Assembly: GCA_964619405.1 (NCBI GenBank)
Contig: CAZUCF010000004.1
Location: 4,738-68,737, forward strand
From: JABIDZ01 sp964619405
GTDB taxonomy: Archaea > Iainarchaeota > Iainarchaeia > Iainarchaeales > JAAZKV01
Reading direction: 5' to 3'
DNA length: 64,000 nt
Shown here: in pieces, positions 8,401-17,194 of the stretch
Position numbering within the stretch: position 1 is the first letter of the stretch
Layout: each line of letters starts with the position of its first letter
Made by a program: the position numbers and the translations under genes
Notes under the pieces: model-generated
What the model was told of the DNA's origin: nothing
The model's input: only the letters and a program-made list of their open reading frames with translations
The model's database searches: none

Positions 8401-10097
8401 ATGACAAAGAAGGTTATTATGTTCACTTTTATGCTCCACCTTTAACAGAACAAGCAACGGGAAAAACAAAAGAAGTTCTTTCGAATGAGAGCGTTACAAC
8501 AACTCTTGCTGATTTGAGTAAATCAGTTGATGATTTTGCTGCAAAAAATAATCCTGTTTCTGATTCAATTGGAAAAATAAAAGAAGAATTTGATAATTTT
8601 GCGAACCAAGCAACTCAATCAAATATTTTGCAAGCAACAATAGAATTGTTGCCACCATCAAGCGGTAGTATAATAGGACAAGAAATATTTTATATTTGGT
8701 TTAAAGACAACATGCTTCCAACAGCATTAAAAACAGAGGGAGTATCAGTAACAAAAGATGGTAATGTTTCTGTGACAAAAGATTATGCTAATGGTGATTT
8801 ACTAATAAATGGAAAAGTTGTTGTTGATAACAAAAAAGAAATTGTTGGTTTGATAACACAAGATAACAGGATTCCCGCAGAAGTTGTTCCAAAAACAGTT
8901 TCAACAGCATCAATGCCAAATAATTCAGAAATTGTTTTTGAATTAAATGCTCTTGGAGAACTAAGAGTGCGAGAAGAACAAGTAAAAAAATGTGTTCAAG
9001 AAGCAATAAAAAAACAATCAGGAATAACTTATACTGGTGACGAGCTAACACAAGTGTTCGGTGATTTAAAATCTATTAACACTCAAAAATATGGGAGTGT
9101 TTTTGCTAAAGACAAAAAGATTTATTTGGAGGGAGAGGTTCCTGCTTACGGTACACTTAATTCAAGATTTATTATAGATGGTTATTGGAATTCAAGATTA
9201 GTTGAAGACGCAAACAAAGCTATTGACTCTGGAAAATTTATTGGAATGGCTTTCGAACACGGTTCAATAGTATTGAATCCAGAAACAAATGAAATAGTTA
9301 TTTGGTTAAGACAACATAAAGAAGCCGTTCTAACATCAAAAGATGTTTCTGGTTTGAAAGCAAAATTAACATCCATAACAGACCCTGAAACAGAGTGCGA
9401 ACAACCAGCAATAGATTTAGAAGCACAAGGCTACCCAAATGATGAATTAGGTTTGAGAAGAGTTGAAAATTTCAATACATCAATGGAACATTTAGGTCCA
9501 TTCACACAATTCACTACTCCTGACAAAATATTTGAGTTTTACGCAAAAGTAAATCCTGAAACTGGTGAATGCCAAGATTACTTTAGGGTAATAGATAAGA
9601 AAACAGGAAAGGTTCTTGTTGACTCACCAATTATTGGTGGGCTAACACAAGACGCTGATGGAAAAATAAAATTCCAAACAGCAGACGGAAAAACACACAC
9701 TTTAGAATTCAGTGCTGACAATGGGATACCAAAACTAAGTTACAATGGCGGGCCAGCAGAAACACTTGCAACGGCACAAGGGCCAAACGGTTCTTTCTGG
9801 TTTGATCCTAATACAGGACAATGGTATCCTGAAAACGGAATGCAGATACCATTAAACCAAGCATTCAAAGACCAAGGAGCATTTTATGGTGTTGACAAAG
9901 AAGGAAATGTTAATGGTGTCCCTGGAAACCCAATGACATTTAACATTGGCCAACAAGGAGATAGCGGCTTCAATATTCCTTCTATGCCAGAAACAATTTC
10001 GAGTTTGTTTTTGTTCATATCATTATTTTTAATAATTTCTTTTGTTATAACACAAAAAAATGTTAAAATTAAAAAAACGAAAATTAGAAAAAAATAA
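5463..10097 (+). CDS. Giant secreted, C-terminally anchored surface protein
   Basis: About 1,544 residues. I choose ATG 5463 over the in-frame GTG 5457 because GGTG at 5454-5457 lies 5 nt upstream. The N-terminus is a Sec signal peptide with a cleavage-like SLAYS. A low-complexity stretch of eight SQNDA-type pentapeptides follows, encoded by 15-bp repeats at 5658-5777. The body contains no repeat or domain I recognise. Near the end is one hydrophobic helix followed by a Lys/Arg tail, so the protein would be anchored with its bulk outside. Sequons are present but not dense. Candidate roles are cell-surface adhesion or a peptidase-like or pilus-associated function; none is proven by visible motifs. 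Confidence 0.72.
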   Translation: MNKFFEGFLIGFILLILLSSNPSLAYSVQNNSFQNDNFNETNINNVCNANEKIFFEDVLTSSQTNSQNDASQNDVSQNDASQNDASQNDASQNNVSQNDASQNNSAGFSCDVSFLTPAEAKAIMNLTKENFQGSEISDDKNEKATGIDLNDLKLIGQDNDGKTAVAQSAPSKAASSDRFSFLAGRTIDGPFGVGLVLEDTLRVGRCNDLTQENCRVYGNGLAYRTSGKGVDNMLIDTSQKFTDLVKQGVTGVSEEEVVKMQNTVYNANDLKVQAVQLSPTEQIQNSFRTEQYVAKSATNCNNSSCIISSYSAFDKLFNQWFSTDIVVSSFGPALLHSAGRWLNLTSIGPGGGAENKVMKFLNEKVFRAGRNAIGDVPSAVLGRQRIDSYQQLVKKNGFGDIFTEFTVGGKAFSSGAGGYTDALLKPDSPIFKLTADQKKDFFRALQDIKAYANVSAKQMDAAKEAFLATTKTSDDLVDYAKTVAKQIKSWDDVTFLDFPAWIQKNPELTGLQGFAVKKAGFADATGFVDITSSQPFNFTKGILAPFSENGHWDAYAGATSSFNYQYEIGTALGATGHKGIKLFKPTPSKLEVAGANVTDLHSYLAKLGDSLYTVNVPGVGQMPLNASTIEYIRSAPGVLGNIDIYSSQYTYVRDLMPEDFANIITNGRIVGRPNTALTNYTDLDAGLRQYPEFVSRHALGPLDAVFAKENKLLQDYFTLKANTSAFYKVALGPTMLWNVKRGFGDERFSAYMLPDSWTTMTINQGVDEVYNTSFTDFYANEGSDQGELLSKVMNNIIFFPNTVVKAAADTVSPQIGDKLRAFSGEYGLNSIMRDEVKNIAFYSHNENCSGCRLAINNSQSNLRFDVYAPVNIKSFIVEAADSETVKEDGSTIIFYTHGSNVKGSTGDIAGQEINLSQARREGTTCEQVLRENNLGWTGKFTGFALASTESLAYFINPGFGMLMSGAQQIMITPKLQDCVDDKEGYYVHFYAPPLTEQATGKTKEVLSNESVTTTLADLSKSVDDFAAKNNPVSDSIGKIKEEFDNFANQATQSNILQATIELLPPSSGSIIGQEIFYIWFKDNMLPTALKTEGVSVTKDGNVSVTKDYANGDLLINGKVVVDNKKEIVGLITQDNRIPAEVVPKTVSTASMPNNSEIVFELNALGELRVREEQVKKCVQEAIKKQSGITYTGDELTQVFGDLKSINTQKYGSVFAKDKKIYLEGEVPAYGTLNSRFIIDGYWNSRLVEDANKAIDSGKFIGMAFEHGSIVLNPETNEIVIWLRQHKEAVLTSKDVSGLKAKLTSITDPETECEQPAIDLEAQGYPNDELGLRRVENFNTSMEHLGPFTQFTTPDKIFEFYAKVNPETGECQDYFRVIDKKTGKVLVDSPIIGGLTQDADGKIKFQTADGKTHTLEFSADNGIPKLSYNGGPAETLATAQGPNGSFWFDPNTGQWYPENGMQIPLNQAFKDQGAFYGVDKEGNVNGVPGNPMTFNIGQQGDSGFNIPSMPETISSLFLFISLFLIISFVITQKNVKIKKTKIRKK
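5658..5777 (+). repeat. 15-bp coding tandem repeat (SQNDA units)
   Basis: Eight in-frame 15-bp units of the type TCTCAAAATGATGCT, nearly identical at the DNA level, encode Ser-Gln-Asn-Asp-Ala/Val pentapeptides just after the signal peptide. The near-identity implies recent slippage expansion. It is not a CRISPR array, as there are no spacers and the frame is kept. Confidence 0.85.
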
Positions 10098-10339
10098 AAT
10101 CAAAAAATATTTGTAATCTTTTTAAAATTATTAAAAGTGATAATAATTTCATTATTTTTAGAATTATTAATATAATATTTGTATTATTTTTAAAATTATT
10201 AAGAATTATTTAATTCAATCTTAAAATTATTAATAAATAATAATTTTTTTTACAATAATTAGAAGTTATTATTTTTTTAAAATCTTTTTATTAATTTATT
10301 TAATTTATTTTGAAAATATTTTTTCGAAACAAAACAACA

Positions 10340-11092
10340 TTATGTATACATTGGTGTTCCGCGTATCATTTCTGGTTCGTCAACCATTTTTTTCTGTGCT
10401 TCCAATGTTTTCAAATGCTGGCTAATAGCATTTTCAAGTTCTCTTGCTTCTTTTAATAATGGTTTAACATCAATACAAACATTAATGAGCTTGCAAAAAG
10501 CTTTAACAATTTCTGCAGCAGCATAATAATCAGCATTATTTTTTGCGTTCCCAATTAAACAAAAAGCTATAATAGAATTGTCTTTTAAATAAAGCATCAT
10601 CATTGCTGTTACCCCTGATGTTATCCCATTGTTTATTAATTCAAGATTATTCTTTTTAATTATTTTTTTGGATTGTTCATCACTCGCAAAAGCATAAACG
10701 CTTTTACCATCGGGAGTCTTTATTCCTGATGTTGCTATAACTTGTTTTATCTTCTTTTTTTTCACCCACTCAACAATTTCTTTGGCCATAATACTTGCAA
10801 TACTATTTGGTATTATTTGTTCTGAAATTAGGATAACTGCTTTGTATTTTTTGTTTGCGTAAATTCTTACAGGGTGCATTGGCACACCATTATTAATTCT
10901 AATTATTGGTGAAAAAAGAGTTGAATTAATATACCCTATTTGTTCAAAACCCAATTTTTCTGACAAATATCTTGCACCGATTGTTCCTGCGAGTCCAACA
11001 TCAGGAAAACCTTCTATCAAAGTAAAACCAGTTAAATTAATTTTTGTGTTTTCAACAAAATTAAAAAAACTTTTTAATTCTTTTTCACTCAT
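10340..11092 (-). CDS. PAC2-family (proteasome assembly chaperone-like) protein
   Basis: 250 residues. The N-terminal GFPDVGLAG motif (about residues 28-36), the SGIKTP segment and the later GITSGVTAMMM stretch are typical of the PAC2/DUF75 ATP-grasp-like family common in archaea. Some relatives are related to eukaryotic proteasome assembly chaperones, but the archaeal function is not settled. The gene stands alone between the giant surface protein and the pilus motor genes, with AT-rich gaps on both sides. Confidence 0.85.
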   Translation of the reverse strand: MSEKELKSFFNFVENTKINLTGFTLIEGFPDVGLAGTIGARYLSEKLGFEQIGYINSTLFSPIIRINNGVPMHPVRIYANKKYKAVILISEQIIPNSIASIMAKEIVEWVKKKKIKQVIATSGIKTPDGKSVYAFASDEQSKKIIKKNNLELINNGITSGVTAMMMLYLKDNSIIAFCLIGNAKNNADYYAAAEIVKAFCKLINVCIDVKPLLKEARELENAISQHLKTLEAQKKMVDEPEMIRGTPMYT

Positions 11093-11238
11093 TAATACAC
11101 CAACCGAATCATTACTAACATTTCAACTATCATATTATTGTTTTTACTTGAATTGTTTCAAACAAAATTATTTTATTAAATTTATTTTGTTAAACAAATT
11201 ATAATACAACAATTTTAAGTTTTAAGTTATTAATAAAC

Positions 11239-12180
11239 TTAACCCATATTTTGTGCGAGAAAAAAACAAGTGAATGCTATTGGCACTATTATTAAAGCGT
11301 AAACCCAGAATTGTTTTTTATTACCTTCTTGTAAACCAAGAAAAAAACTGCTTAGTAATGCAAATTCAAAAATATATATTGTTGTTCCGAGTGAAGCAAG
11401 AGAAAAGATTTCTTTTCGTTCAATAGCACTCAAGCCAATTTCAAATCCTTCAGCAAAATTAAAATTGAATCCTGTTACCAAACCAATAATTATTCCAAGA
11501 ATGCTTGGAACGATTAATGCTGATGATAATAACAAAGTGTATTTTGTTACAAGCATTACTGCTTGTTGTTCTCTAATAATTGCATTATTTTCCATTAAAT
11601 CCTCTGAAATTTCTCTTAAAAAGTTAGACATTTCAGAACCGTTTTCGTAACATTGGATGAATACATCAATTATCCTATTGACAGTTTTACTATTATTCAT
11701 TTTTTTTATTTTGTTTAAAGATTCTTTTACGCTTGAACCGTTTTTTATCTCAATATTTGCTCTTTCAAAATCTTCTCTTATCAAAGGAATTTCAATTTCA
11801 CTCATTTTTTCAATATTTTTTATTATAGAATTTTCATCGCAAAAAACACTTACTTCGAGTAAGAACTCTGGAATCATTGATTCTTTCTTTTTTTTTCGTT
11901 TCTCAAAAAAAATATCTTGCCATAAATAATTCAAAAAAAATGGTGAAAAAAATAATAGTCCTGAAACAAAAATAGTTTTGTTTAATTCTATGCCCGTATA
12001 AAAAAGAATTATCATTGAAATAATTGTTACAAATAAACCTTCTATTATACAAAAATAAATAAATTTGTTTATTTTTTCAAATCTTGAATTATTGAGTATT
12101 AATTTGTTTTTAAAGAGTTCCATTTTTTCGTTTCCAAGAATATATTGAAAAATATTTTCAAAAAGTTTTGTTGCATCCAT
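11239..12180 (-). CDS. TadC-like (T2SSF) pilus platform membrane protein
   Basis: 313 residues. Two hydrophobic segments near residues 45-85 and several near residues 205-310 flank a helical cytoplasmic region, the plan of T2SSF/TadC platform proteins of type II secretion and type IV pilus machines. It follows its paralogue by 1 bp and the motor ATPase upstream, so the order is ATPase-TadC-TadC as in archaeal pilus operons. The platform would couple the ATPase to pilin insertion. Assignment rests on topology and context more than on a strict motif. Confidence 0.75.
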   Translation of the reverse strand: MDATKLFENIFQYILGNEKMELFKNKLILNNSRFEKINKFIYFCIIEGLFVTIISMIILFYTGIELNKTIFVSGLLFFSPFFLNYLWQDIFFEKRKKKKESMIPEFLLEVSVFCDENSIIKNIEKMSEIEIPLIREDFERANIEIKNGSSVKESLNKIKKMNNSKTVNRIIDVFIQCYENGSEMSNFLREISEDLMENNAIIREQQAVMLVTKYTLLLSSALIVPSILGIIIGLVTGFNFNFAEGFEIGLSAIERKEIFSLASLGTTIYIFEFALLSSFFLGLQEGNKKQFWVYALIIVPIAFTCFFLAQNMG

Positions 12181-12181
12181 A

Positions 12182-13126
12182 TTATTGCCTCAAAAATAAT
12201 GGTGTTTTTGAATTAATTGATAATAAAACAATTAAATCTATTGAAGGAAAACCAATAACCATTATCAAAAAAATTTGTATTGCATTGAATTGTATTTCCA
12301 TAAAGTAACTGCCAATTAGAATAAAACTCGCGAACATTGCGGGTACAATCGCTGACACTGCTATGAAAACAAGTGCAAAGACTATTAGTTTTCCACCAAA
12401 TTCCTTGCTTTCTATTCTTTGTCTTAACAATAATTCGTCAGCAAACTTCTTCAAACCAAAAGTATCATTGCCATGTTGATAAATATTATACAAATTACTA
12501 TTAGTTCTTTTAATATTCAAAGAATTAAATTTTTTGTTCATTGTTGTTAAAGCATCTTTGAATGACAAACCATTCTCAACAAGTCTTATAATTATTCCAT
12601 ATTCTTTTGCTGTAACATTGTCTTCCATAGAACATTTTTTTATTGCGCTCATTAAATCTTTCCCAACTTTTAATTCGGTAACAAGATTCATCAAGAAAAA
12701 GCTAAGATTCACTTCAACTTTTTTAGTGTATTTTTTGTGTTTTAATATTGGAATATTTATTGCAATTAAAAATATTATTGTGAAAAAACCAAACATTATT
12801 CCAAAACTCAAAAGAATATTGTGTGTGTAAAGCCAACCAAACAATAAAATAAATAATGAAGAAATAATTGTGTAAGAAAAACATTTCTTTTTGTATTCTT
12901 CAAAATCTTTTTTTCGCAAATCAGCTTTTTTAACAGTGTTATCTTCCAAAAAAGATTTTTCTGAAATCTTTTTGAAAAAATTTTTTGAATTATTTTTTTT
13001 ATTATTTGCGCTTTGTTGGTTTTGGACATGATTATTTGTTTCAGTATTATTTGTTTCAGTATTATTTGTTTCAGTATTATTTGTTTTAGTATTATTTGTT
13101 TTTATAAATTCTTTTCCAATTTTCAT
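12182..13126 (-). CDS. TadC-like (T2SSF) pilus platform membrane protein with repeat-rich N-terminus
   Basis: About 314 residues from ATG 13126, which directly follows the ATPase stop; an in-frame ATG at 13141 would overlap it. The N-terminal cytoplasmic segment has tandem NNTET/NNTKT pentapeptides. Two TM segments (about residues 88-130), a helical T2SSF domain and C-terminal TM segments follow. It is the partner of the second TadC-like protein downstream. The N-terminal repeats are absent from typical TadC and probably form a flexible tail. Confidence 0.75.
   Translation of the reverse strand: MKIGKEFIKTNNTKTNNTETNNTETNNTETNNHVQNQQSANNKKNNSKNFFKKISEKSFLEDNTVKKADLRKKDFEEYKKKCFSYTIISSLFILLFGWLYTHNILLSFGIMFGFFTIIFLIAINIPILKHKKYTKKVEVNLSFFLMNLVTELKVGKDLMSAIKKCSMEDNVTAKEYGIIIRLVENGLSFKDALTTMNKKFNSLNIKRTNSNLYNIYQHGNDTFGLKKFADELLLRQRIESKEFGGKLIVFALVFIAVSAIVPAMFASFILIGSYFMEIQFNAIQIFLIMVIGFPSIDLIVLLSINSKTPLFLRQ
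13031..13105 (-). repeat. 15-bp coding tandem repeat (NNTET units)
   Basis: Five near-identical 15-bp units (ATTATTTGTTTCAGT on the + strand) run in frame inside the TadC-like gene and encode Asn-Asn-Thr-Glu/Lys-Thr units. Slippage is the likely origin. No spacers are present. Confidence 0.85.
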
Positions 13127-14544
13127 ATTACTTCTCCGCATGATAATTCAAAAAATTCTCTAAAAGAAATACTATTACTCATTTTTTCTAAAACTTTTTC
13201 TTTTTTCCTCAAAATTTTTTCATAATCTTTTTTGTTACAAGAAAAAGTTTGCATTATTTTTTCACTTAACCTCAAAGATTCGTTTGTTTTTTCTAAACAA
13301 TTTGTTTTGTGATTAAAACAAAATAATTTTAACAATTTCAAAGAATTATTTTGTTCTTGTTGTTCTTTAAAAACTTCACAAATTTCAACTACTTTTCTTT
13401 CTTCTCTCCTCAAACCAGTTTTCGCGTTAATACGAGTAATTCTTTTTTGAACTAATATTAAATCAAGTGATTTTAAAGCATTTTTTTCAATTCCAAAAGA
13501 ATTTAATCTTTGAAAAGCTTCTTCGGAATTTTCTGCGTGAAAAGTAGCATAACTTCCTTTTGCTTGTCCAGCAAGCATTGTGTTGATAAAAGATTTTGCT
13601 TCATCCTTGCTTCTTACTTCGCCAACAATTACTCTATCTGGTCTCATTCTAAAAGTGTTTTCAATTAATTTTTCTAAACCAATATTTAGGTTTTCTGCTG
13701 TATTCAATTTTACTATGTGCTCTTGTGGTAAAACAATTTCTGGTGTTTCTTCTACAACTACAATTCTCTCGTCTTTTGGTAGGAAACAAAACAATGAGTT
13801 GAGAGTAGTTGTTTTTCCTGAACCAGTGTTACCGCAAACAAGTATTGATGATGATGTTTGCATTACTAACCACAAAAAAGCCATTGCTTTTGCATTAATA
13901 GTACCAAAATCAATTATATTTAATGGTGTTAAAGGGTTTTCCTTAAATTTTCTTATTGTCGCGTTTATTCCTGTGAAAGCGATTGGATCCATTGAAGCAT
14001 TTAACCTTGAACCGTTATTCAAAGTTGCATTAAGAATTGGGTTATTAAAACTTAGTTGTCTTCCTAATGGGGAAGAAATCCTGTTGATTATTGTTTTTAT
14101 TTTTTCGTCAGAGTTAAAATAAATGTTGCTTGTTAGCCAACCAAAAATATTGTGGTAGAGCATTATTGGTTTGTTTTTTCCATTTATAACAATTTCTTCA
14201 AAATCAGGATCATTCAACAATGGTTCTAAAATACTATTTCCTATTGTTTCCCACTCTAAAACAAGAGACATTTTTTCTCTTTGGTCTTTTCTCAAAAGAA
14301 CATAATTTTCTAGACAAAAATCTTTTATTAGAAAATAAATATCTGACTTGTTCTTAATTATTTTTTTTGTTTCCTTTATTTCTTTTAATATTTCTGAAAA
14401 AAACTTTTTTTCTTTGTCATTGAATAAAGGAAAGTCTAATAAAAAGTAATTCTTCTCACGTTTTTTTACTATTTCCCCGCTAGAACTCTTACTAACTTTT
14501 TTTGAATAATCAATGCTTGAAATAAAAAAACCTATTTCTTTCAT
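13123..14544 (-). CDS. Type II/IV secretion system ATPase (CpaF/VirB11 family)
   Basis: 473 residues. It has the N-terminal domain of CpaF/TadA-type ATPases, a Walker A GNTGSGKTT at residues 238-246, an acidic VVVEETPEI box at 262-270 and a Walker B-like RVIVGEVRS at 304-312. It would hydrolyse ATP on the cytoplasmic face to drive pilin assembly. It is the first gene of a three-gene operon with two TadC-like platform proteins. Candidate substrates are the pilin-like proteins at 0.2-2.9 kb and the two class III signal-bearing surface proteins at 14.9-21 kb. Confidence 0.9.
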   Translation of the reverse strand: MKEIGFFISSIDYSKKVSKSSSGEIVKKREKNYFLLDFPLFNDKEKKFFSEILKEIKETKKIIKNKSDIYFLIKDFCLENYVLLRKDQREKMSLVLEWETIGNSILEPLLNDPDFEEIVINGKNKPIMLYHNIFGWLTSNIYFNSDEKIKTIINRISSPLGRQLSFNNPILNATLNNGSRLNASMDPIAFTGINATIRKFKENPLTPLNIIDFGTINAKAMAFLWLVMQTSSSILVCGNTGSGKTTTLNSLFCFLPKDERIVVVEETPEIVLPQEHIVKLNTAENLNIGLEKLIENTFRMRPDRVIVGEVRSKDEAKSFINTMLAGQAKGSYATFHAENSEEAFQRLNSFGIEKNALKSLDLILVQKRITRINAKTGLRREERKVVEICEVFKEQQEQNNSLKLLKLFCFNHKTNCLEKTNESLRLSEKIMQTFSCNKKDYEKILRKKEKVLEKMSNSISFREFFELSCGEVI

Positions 14545-14909
14545 TTGAATTAATAAAAATTTTTTTGTTTAAAAAACAAGATTATGTTTTAGACAATCAA
14601 CGAATTTTTGTTCTTGTTTTTGATGGGTTTTTTTGAAAAAGTTGGTTTTCCAAACCCTTTATTATTATATATTACTTTGTTTAACATTCTTTCGGGTTAT
14701 CACCCCGATTTCTAAGTTATAGGTAAAGGCAAGAAAAAGGCAAAGGAGGAAAGAAAGCATCTTTTTAATCGCTTTCTTTCTTCTGAAAGAATTGTTTACT
14801 TTTTTATTATAATTTATTTGATTTTTTTATTATTTTTTATTTAATTTTTGTATTATTTTTTATTTGATTTTTTTGATTTAATATTTTTGTTGTTTTTATT
14901 AACTTTTTT
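14545..14909. other. Intergenic region with a GC-richer structured segment
   Basis: No ORF is supported here. Between about 14690 and 14795 the base composition rises and several inverted repeats appear: TCGGG/CCCGA around 14694-14715, and GAAAGAAAGC pairing with GCTTTCTTTC at about 14750-14782. The T-rich remainder looks like spacer. A small structured RNA or a 3' end structure is possible; I could not match it to a known RNA family. Confidence 0.4.
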
Positions 14910-16580
14910 TTATTCTATTTGACAAGTAAAATCTGGAATGTACTCTAAAGATAAAGGCGATTCATAATTAAAAGCTTGGCAAGAATTTACTTGGCTAACA
15001 TCCCAACCACTAAGGTCTTGGTTAAAAAATGTTGAAAAAGCAAACATTGTTGTCATGTCTGTTACTTTGCTTACATTCCAGTCACCAATATTTTGGTTGA
15101 AATAAGTGTTAAATGAAAACATTGAATTCATAGACATTACTGAACTTACATCCCAATTAGATATGTTTGCATTGAATTGAGAATAATAAAACATATAATC
15201 CATTGATTTAACTAAACTTACATTCCAATCATTTATTGGCTGATTAAAAGCTGAATTCGCAAACATTGTATCCATGTATTCTACTGAACTTACATTCCAA
15301 TTATTAATTGGTTGATTAAATGAAGCTAGTCTAAACATAAGAGTCATATCGGTTACATTACTTACATCCCAATTGTTAATATCTTTATTAAAAGAGGCTT
15401 CTTGGAACATTTCAAGCATGGTTGTTACATTACTTACATCCCATGAACCAATTTCTTGATTGAAAACAGATCCAAAAAACATTGCAGTCATATCTGTTAC
15501 TTTGCTTACATTCCAATCATTTATTGGTTGATTAAAAAAATCATTGCCTTGAAATAATCTCCCCATATCGATTACATTGCTTACATCCCATAAACCAATA
15601 TCTTGATTAAATTCACTATAAGAAAACATTCCGTGCATGGTTGTTACATTGCTAGTATCCCAATTACTTATGTCTTGATTAAAATAACTCTGGTAAAACA
15701 TAAAATCCATGTCAGTAACATTTTGTGAGGTTTCATCAAAAAAATCTTGAGAACTAAAATTTGAAACAACTGTTCGCGTGAACATTTGGTTTGCTGATGT
15801 AATGCCAGTTACACTATTGCTTATTGGAGTAAAAATATCACTTAATAATTGGGGTGTGCAATCATAACTTTCATCTCCAAAAGATATTCTACTTGCTTGT
15901 CCTCTTAAAGAAATATTGTAATCTCCTGCTGAAGGATATGTTTTTGATCTAGTTGAACTACCATCTACTAAATTCTCCCAACCATTTCCTAAACCCCAAT
16001 TTATTTGCATTCCAACTGCATCATCAATAAAGAATTTAAAGTCTTGATTTTCTCCAGTAGTCGTTATTTGGAATGTAAATGGAATTATTGGTTCTATTGG
16101 TGTTTTTGTTGTTGTTATTTCTGTTTGGCAGTTAACTGTTATTGTTTGGGTTATTTTTTTTGTTAGGCCGTGTTGTGTTGTGTATTCTATTTGGAAGTTG
16201 CATGTTTTTTTTGTTTGTCCTGTTTCGCATTGGCATAAGTTGTTTATGTTTATTAGTTCTGTGTTTCCTTGTACCCATTGTTCGTTATCGTATTCTTGTG
16301 TTCCTTCTTCTGTTGTTATTTTTGTTAGTGTGAGTGTTTCTCCTGAATTGTTTTTTAGGTTTAGTATTCCTTCTGTTTCGTAATCAGCGATTGCATCTAT
16401 AATGCTTATTCCGCTTGAGCCTATTGTTCCTTTGAGTTGTTCGTTTGTGTTAAGTATTTGTGTTTGGTCGAATAGGTTTGTTGATAGGTTTGCTACTATT
16501 AAACCGATTACTACTATTATTGCTATTACTATTAAGTATTCTGTTGTGCCCTATGCTTTTTTAAAATAATAATTTTTCAT
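14910..16580 (-). pseudogene. BspA-like (DUF285) surface protein, pilin-type leader interrupted by an in-frame UAG
   Basis: Reading from ATG 16580 gives MKNYYFKKA, then TAG at 16551-16553, then GTTEYLIVIAIIVVIGL and about 547 open codons to the TAA at 14910. The interrupted segment is a classic archaeal class III prepilin signal (K-A-Q-x-x-x-E-Y-L) in which UAG sits exactly where the invariant +1 Gln should be; CAG to TAG is one transition. The mature part has an Ig-like stretch, a PKD-like WGLGNGW region and ten BspA/DUF285 repeats built on WDVSNVTDM, nearly every one with an N-x-S/T sequon. An internal ATG at 16010 would give 366 residues without any export signal. It could be a recent nonsense allele, a base-call error or a readthrough gene. 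TAG ends many other genes here, so the code as a whole is standard. Confidence 0.75.
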
Positions 16581-16615
16581 TATAATAATTATGTAATTAT
16601 CTTTTATTAATTTTC

Positions 16616-16957
16616 CTACCAAGTAATTTTGTCGTCAATTTTTATTTTTTTGTTTTTACCATTAGGCATTTCAATAAAATATTTTGCTGGTTTTTTAGGA
16701 GTATAATTTGGCATGAATGGTTGTAATGTTACCTTATCAACAACTATTTTTTCTTTATTTAAAAAAATAATATCTATTGGGAAGAAAACAAATATCATGT
16801 GAACTGAACTACTTATTCTACTCTCTGATTGGTTTTCAAAAATTAATGCGTAATTAAATTTTTTTGCATCCTCAAACATTAGGCCTTTCATTCTTTCCCA
16901 AGAAGTTTTTGTTAGTCTTGTTCGCAAGCCAATGCTTTTACCATTTATTTTTAACAT
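16616..16957 (-). CDS. DUF192 family protein
   Basis: 113 residues matching the DUF192 pattern: an early W-x-R-x-x-G-L-M block (residues 20-26), a central SSVHMIFVFFPIDIIFL segment (residues 49-65, the usual MxFmxfpiDvvFld) and a Pro-rich C-terminal region. Function unknown in the family. Some members are secreted, but no signal peptide is visible here. It lies 10 bp downstream of a small coiled-coil ORF in the same direction. Confidence 0.85.
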   Translation of the reverse strand: MLKINGKSIGLRTRLTKTSWERMKGLMFEDAKKFNYALIFENQSESRISSSVHMIFVFFPIDIIFLNKEKIVVDKVTLQPFMPNYTPKKPAKYFIEMPNGKNKKIKIDDKITW

Positions 16958-16967
16958 TTTTAATCAA

Positions 16968-17153
16968 CTATTTTAACAAGTCTAATGATGGAACTTTTAT
17001 TTCTTCAAGAATTTTTTTGGTTTTCGTTGGGTTACTCTCAATATTATTAAACCTTTTTTTTTCTAATTCTTTAGTCATCTCATCTATTTCAACCATTTTT
17101 TTTCTTAGGTTAGAAATTATTGCTCCAATTTCTTTTTCATTGCTTGAATCCAT
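16968..17153 (-). CDS. Small coiled-coil protein, hypothetical
   Basis: 61 residues, Lys/Glu-rich, with heptad-like hydrophobics in residues 8-35. It has a TATA-like AATATATA just upstream and lies 10 bp before the DUF192 gene, which together support it as a real first gene of a two-gene unit. No family was recognised. Confidence 0.5.
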   Translation of the reverse strand: MDSSNEKEIGAIISNLRKKMVEIDEMTKELEKKRFNNIESNPTKTKKILEEIKVPSLDLLK

Positions 17154-17194
17154 GTATATATTACTTCTTTTCTAATTAAAAACTTTTAGTGCGG

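Noticed and set aside
10098..10339. Replication origin in the AT-rich gap with AAAATTATTAA repeats
   Set aside because: No ORB-like boxes or cdc6/orc gene nearby; the repeats are simple AT sequence.
13580..14122. 180-residue + strand ORF over the motor ATPase
   Set aside because: Antisense of a highly conserved Walker-motif gene; no family features of its own.
16142..16383. Two small overlapping + strand ORFs
   Set aside because: They are antisense to the continuous frame of the BspA-like surface protein upstream of its internal ATG.
16551..16553. UAG as pyrrolysine or genome-wide UAG-to-Gln reassignment
   Set aside because: TAG is used as the ordinary stop of many genes here (for example ends at 787, 5399, 27536, 33678, 37414, 42249), and the nearby tRNA has anticodon CTG, not CTA.
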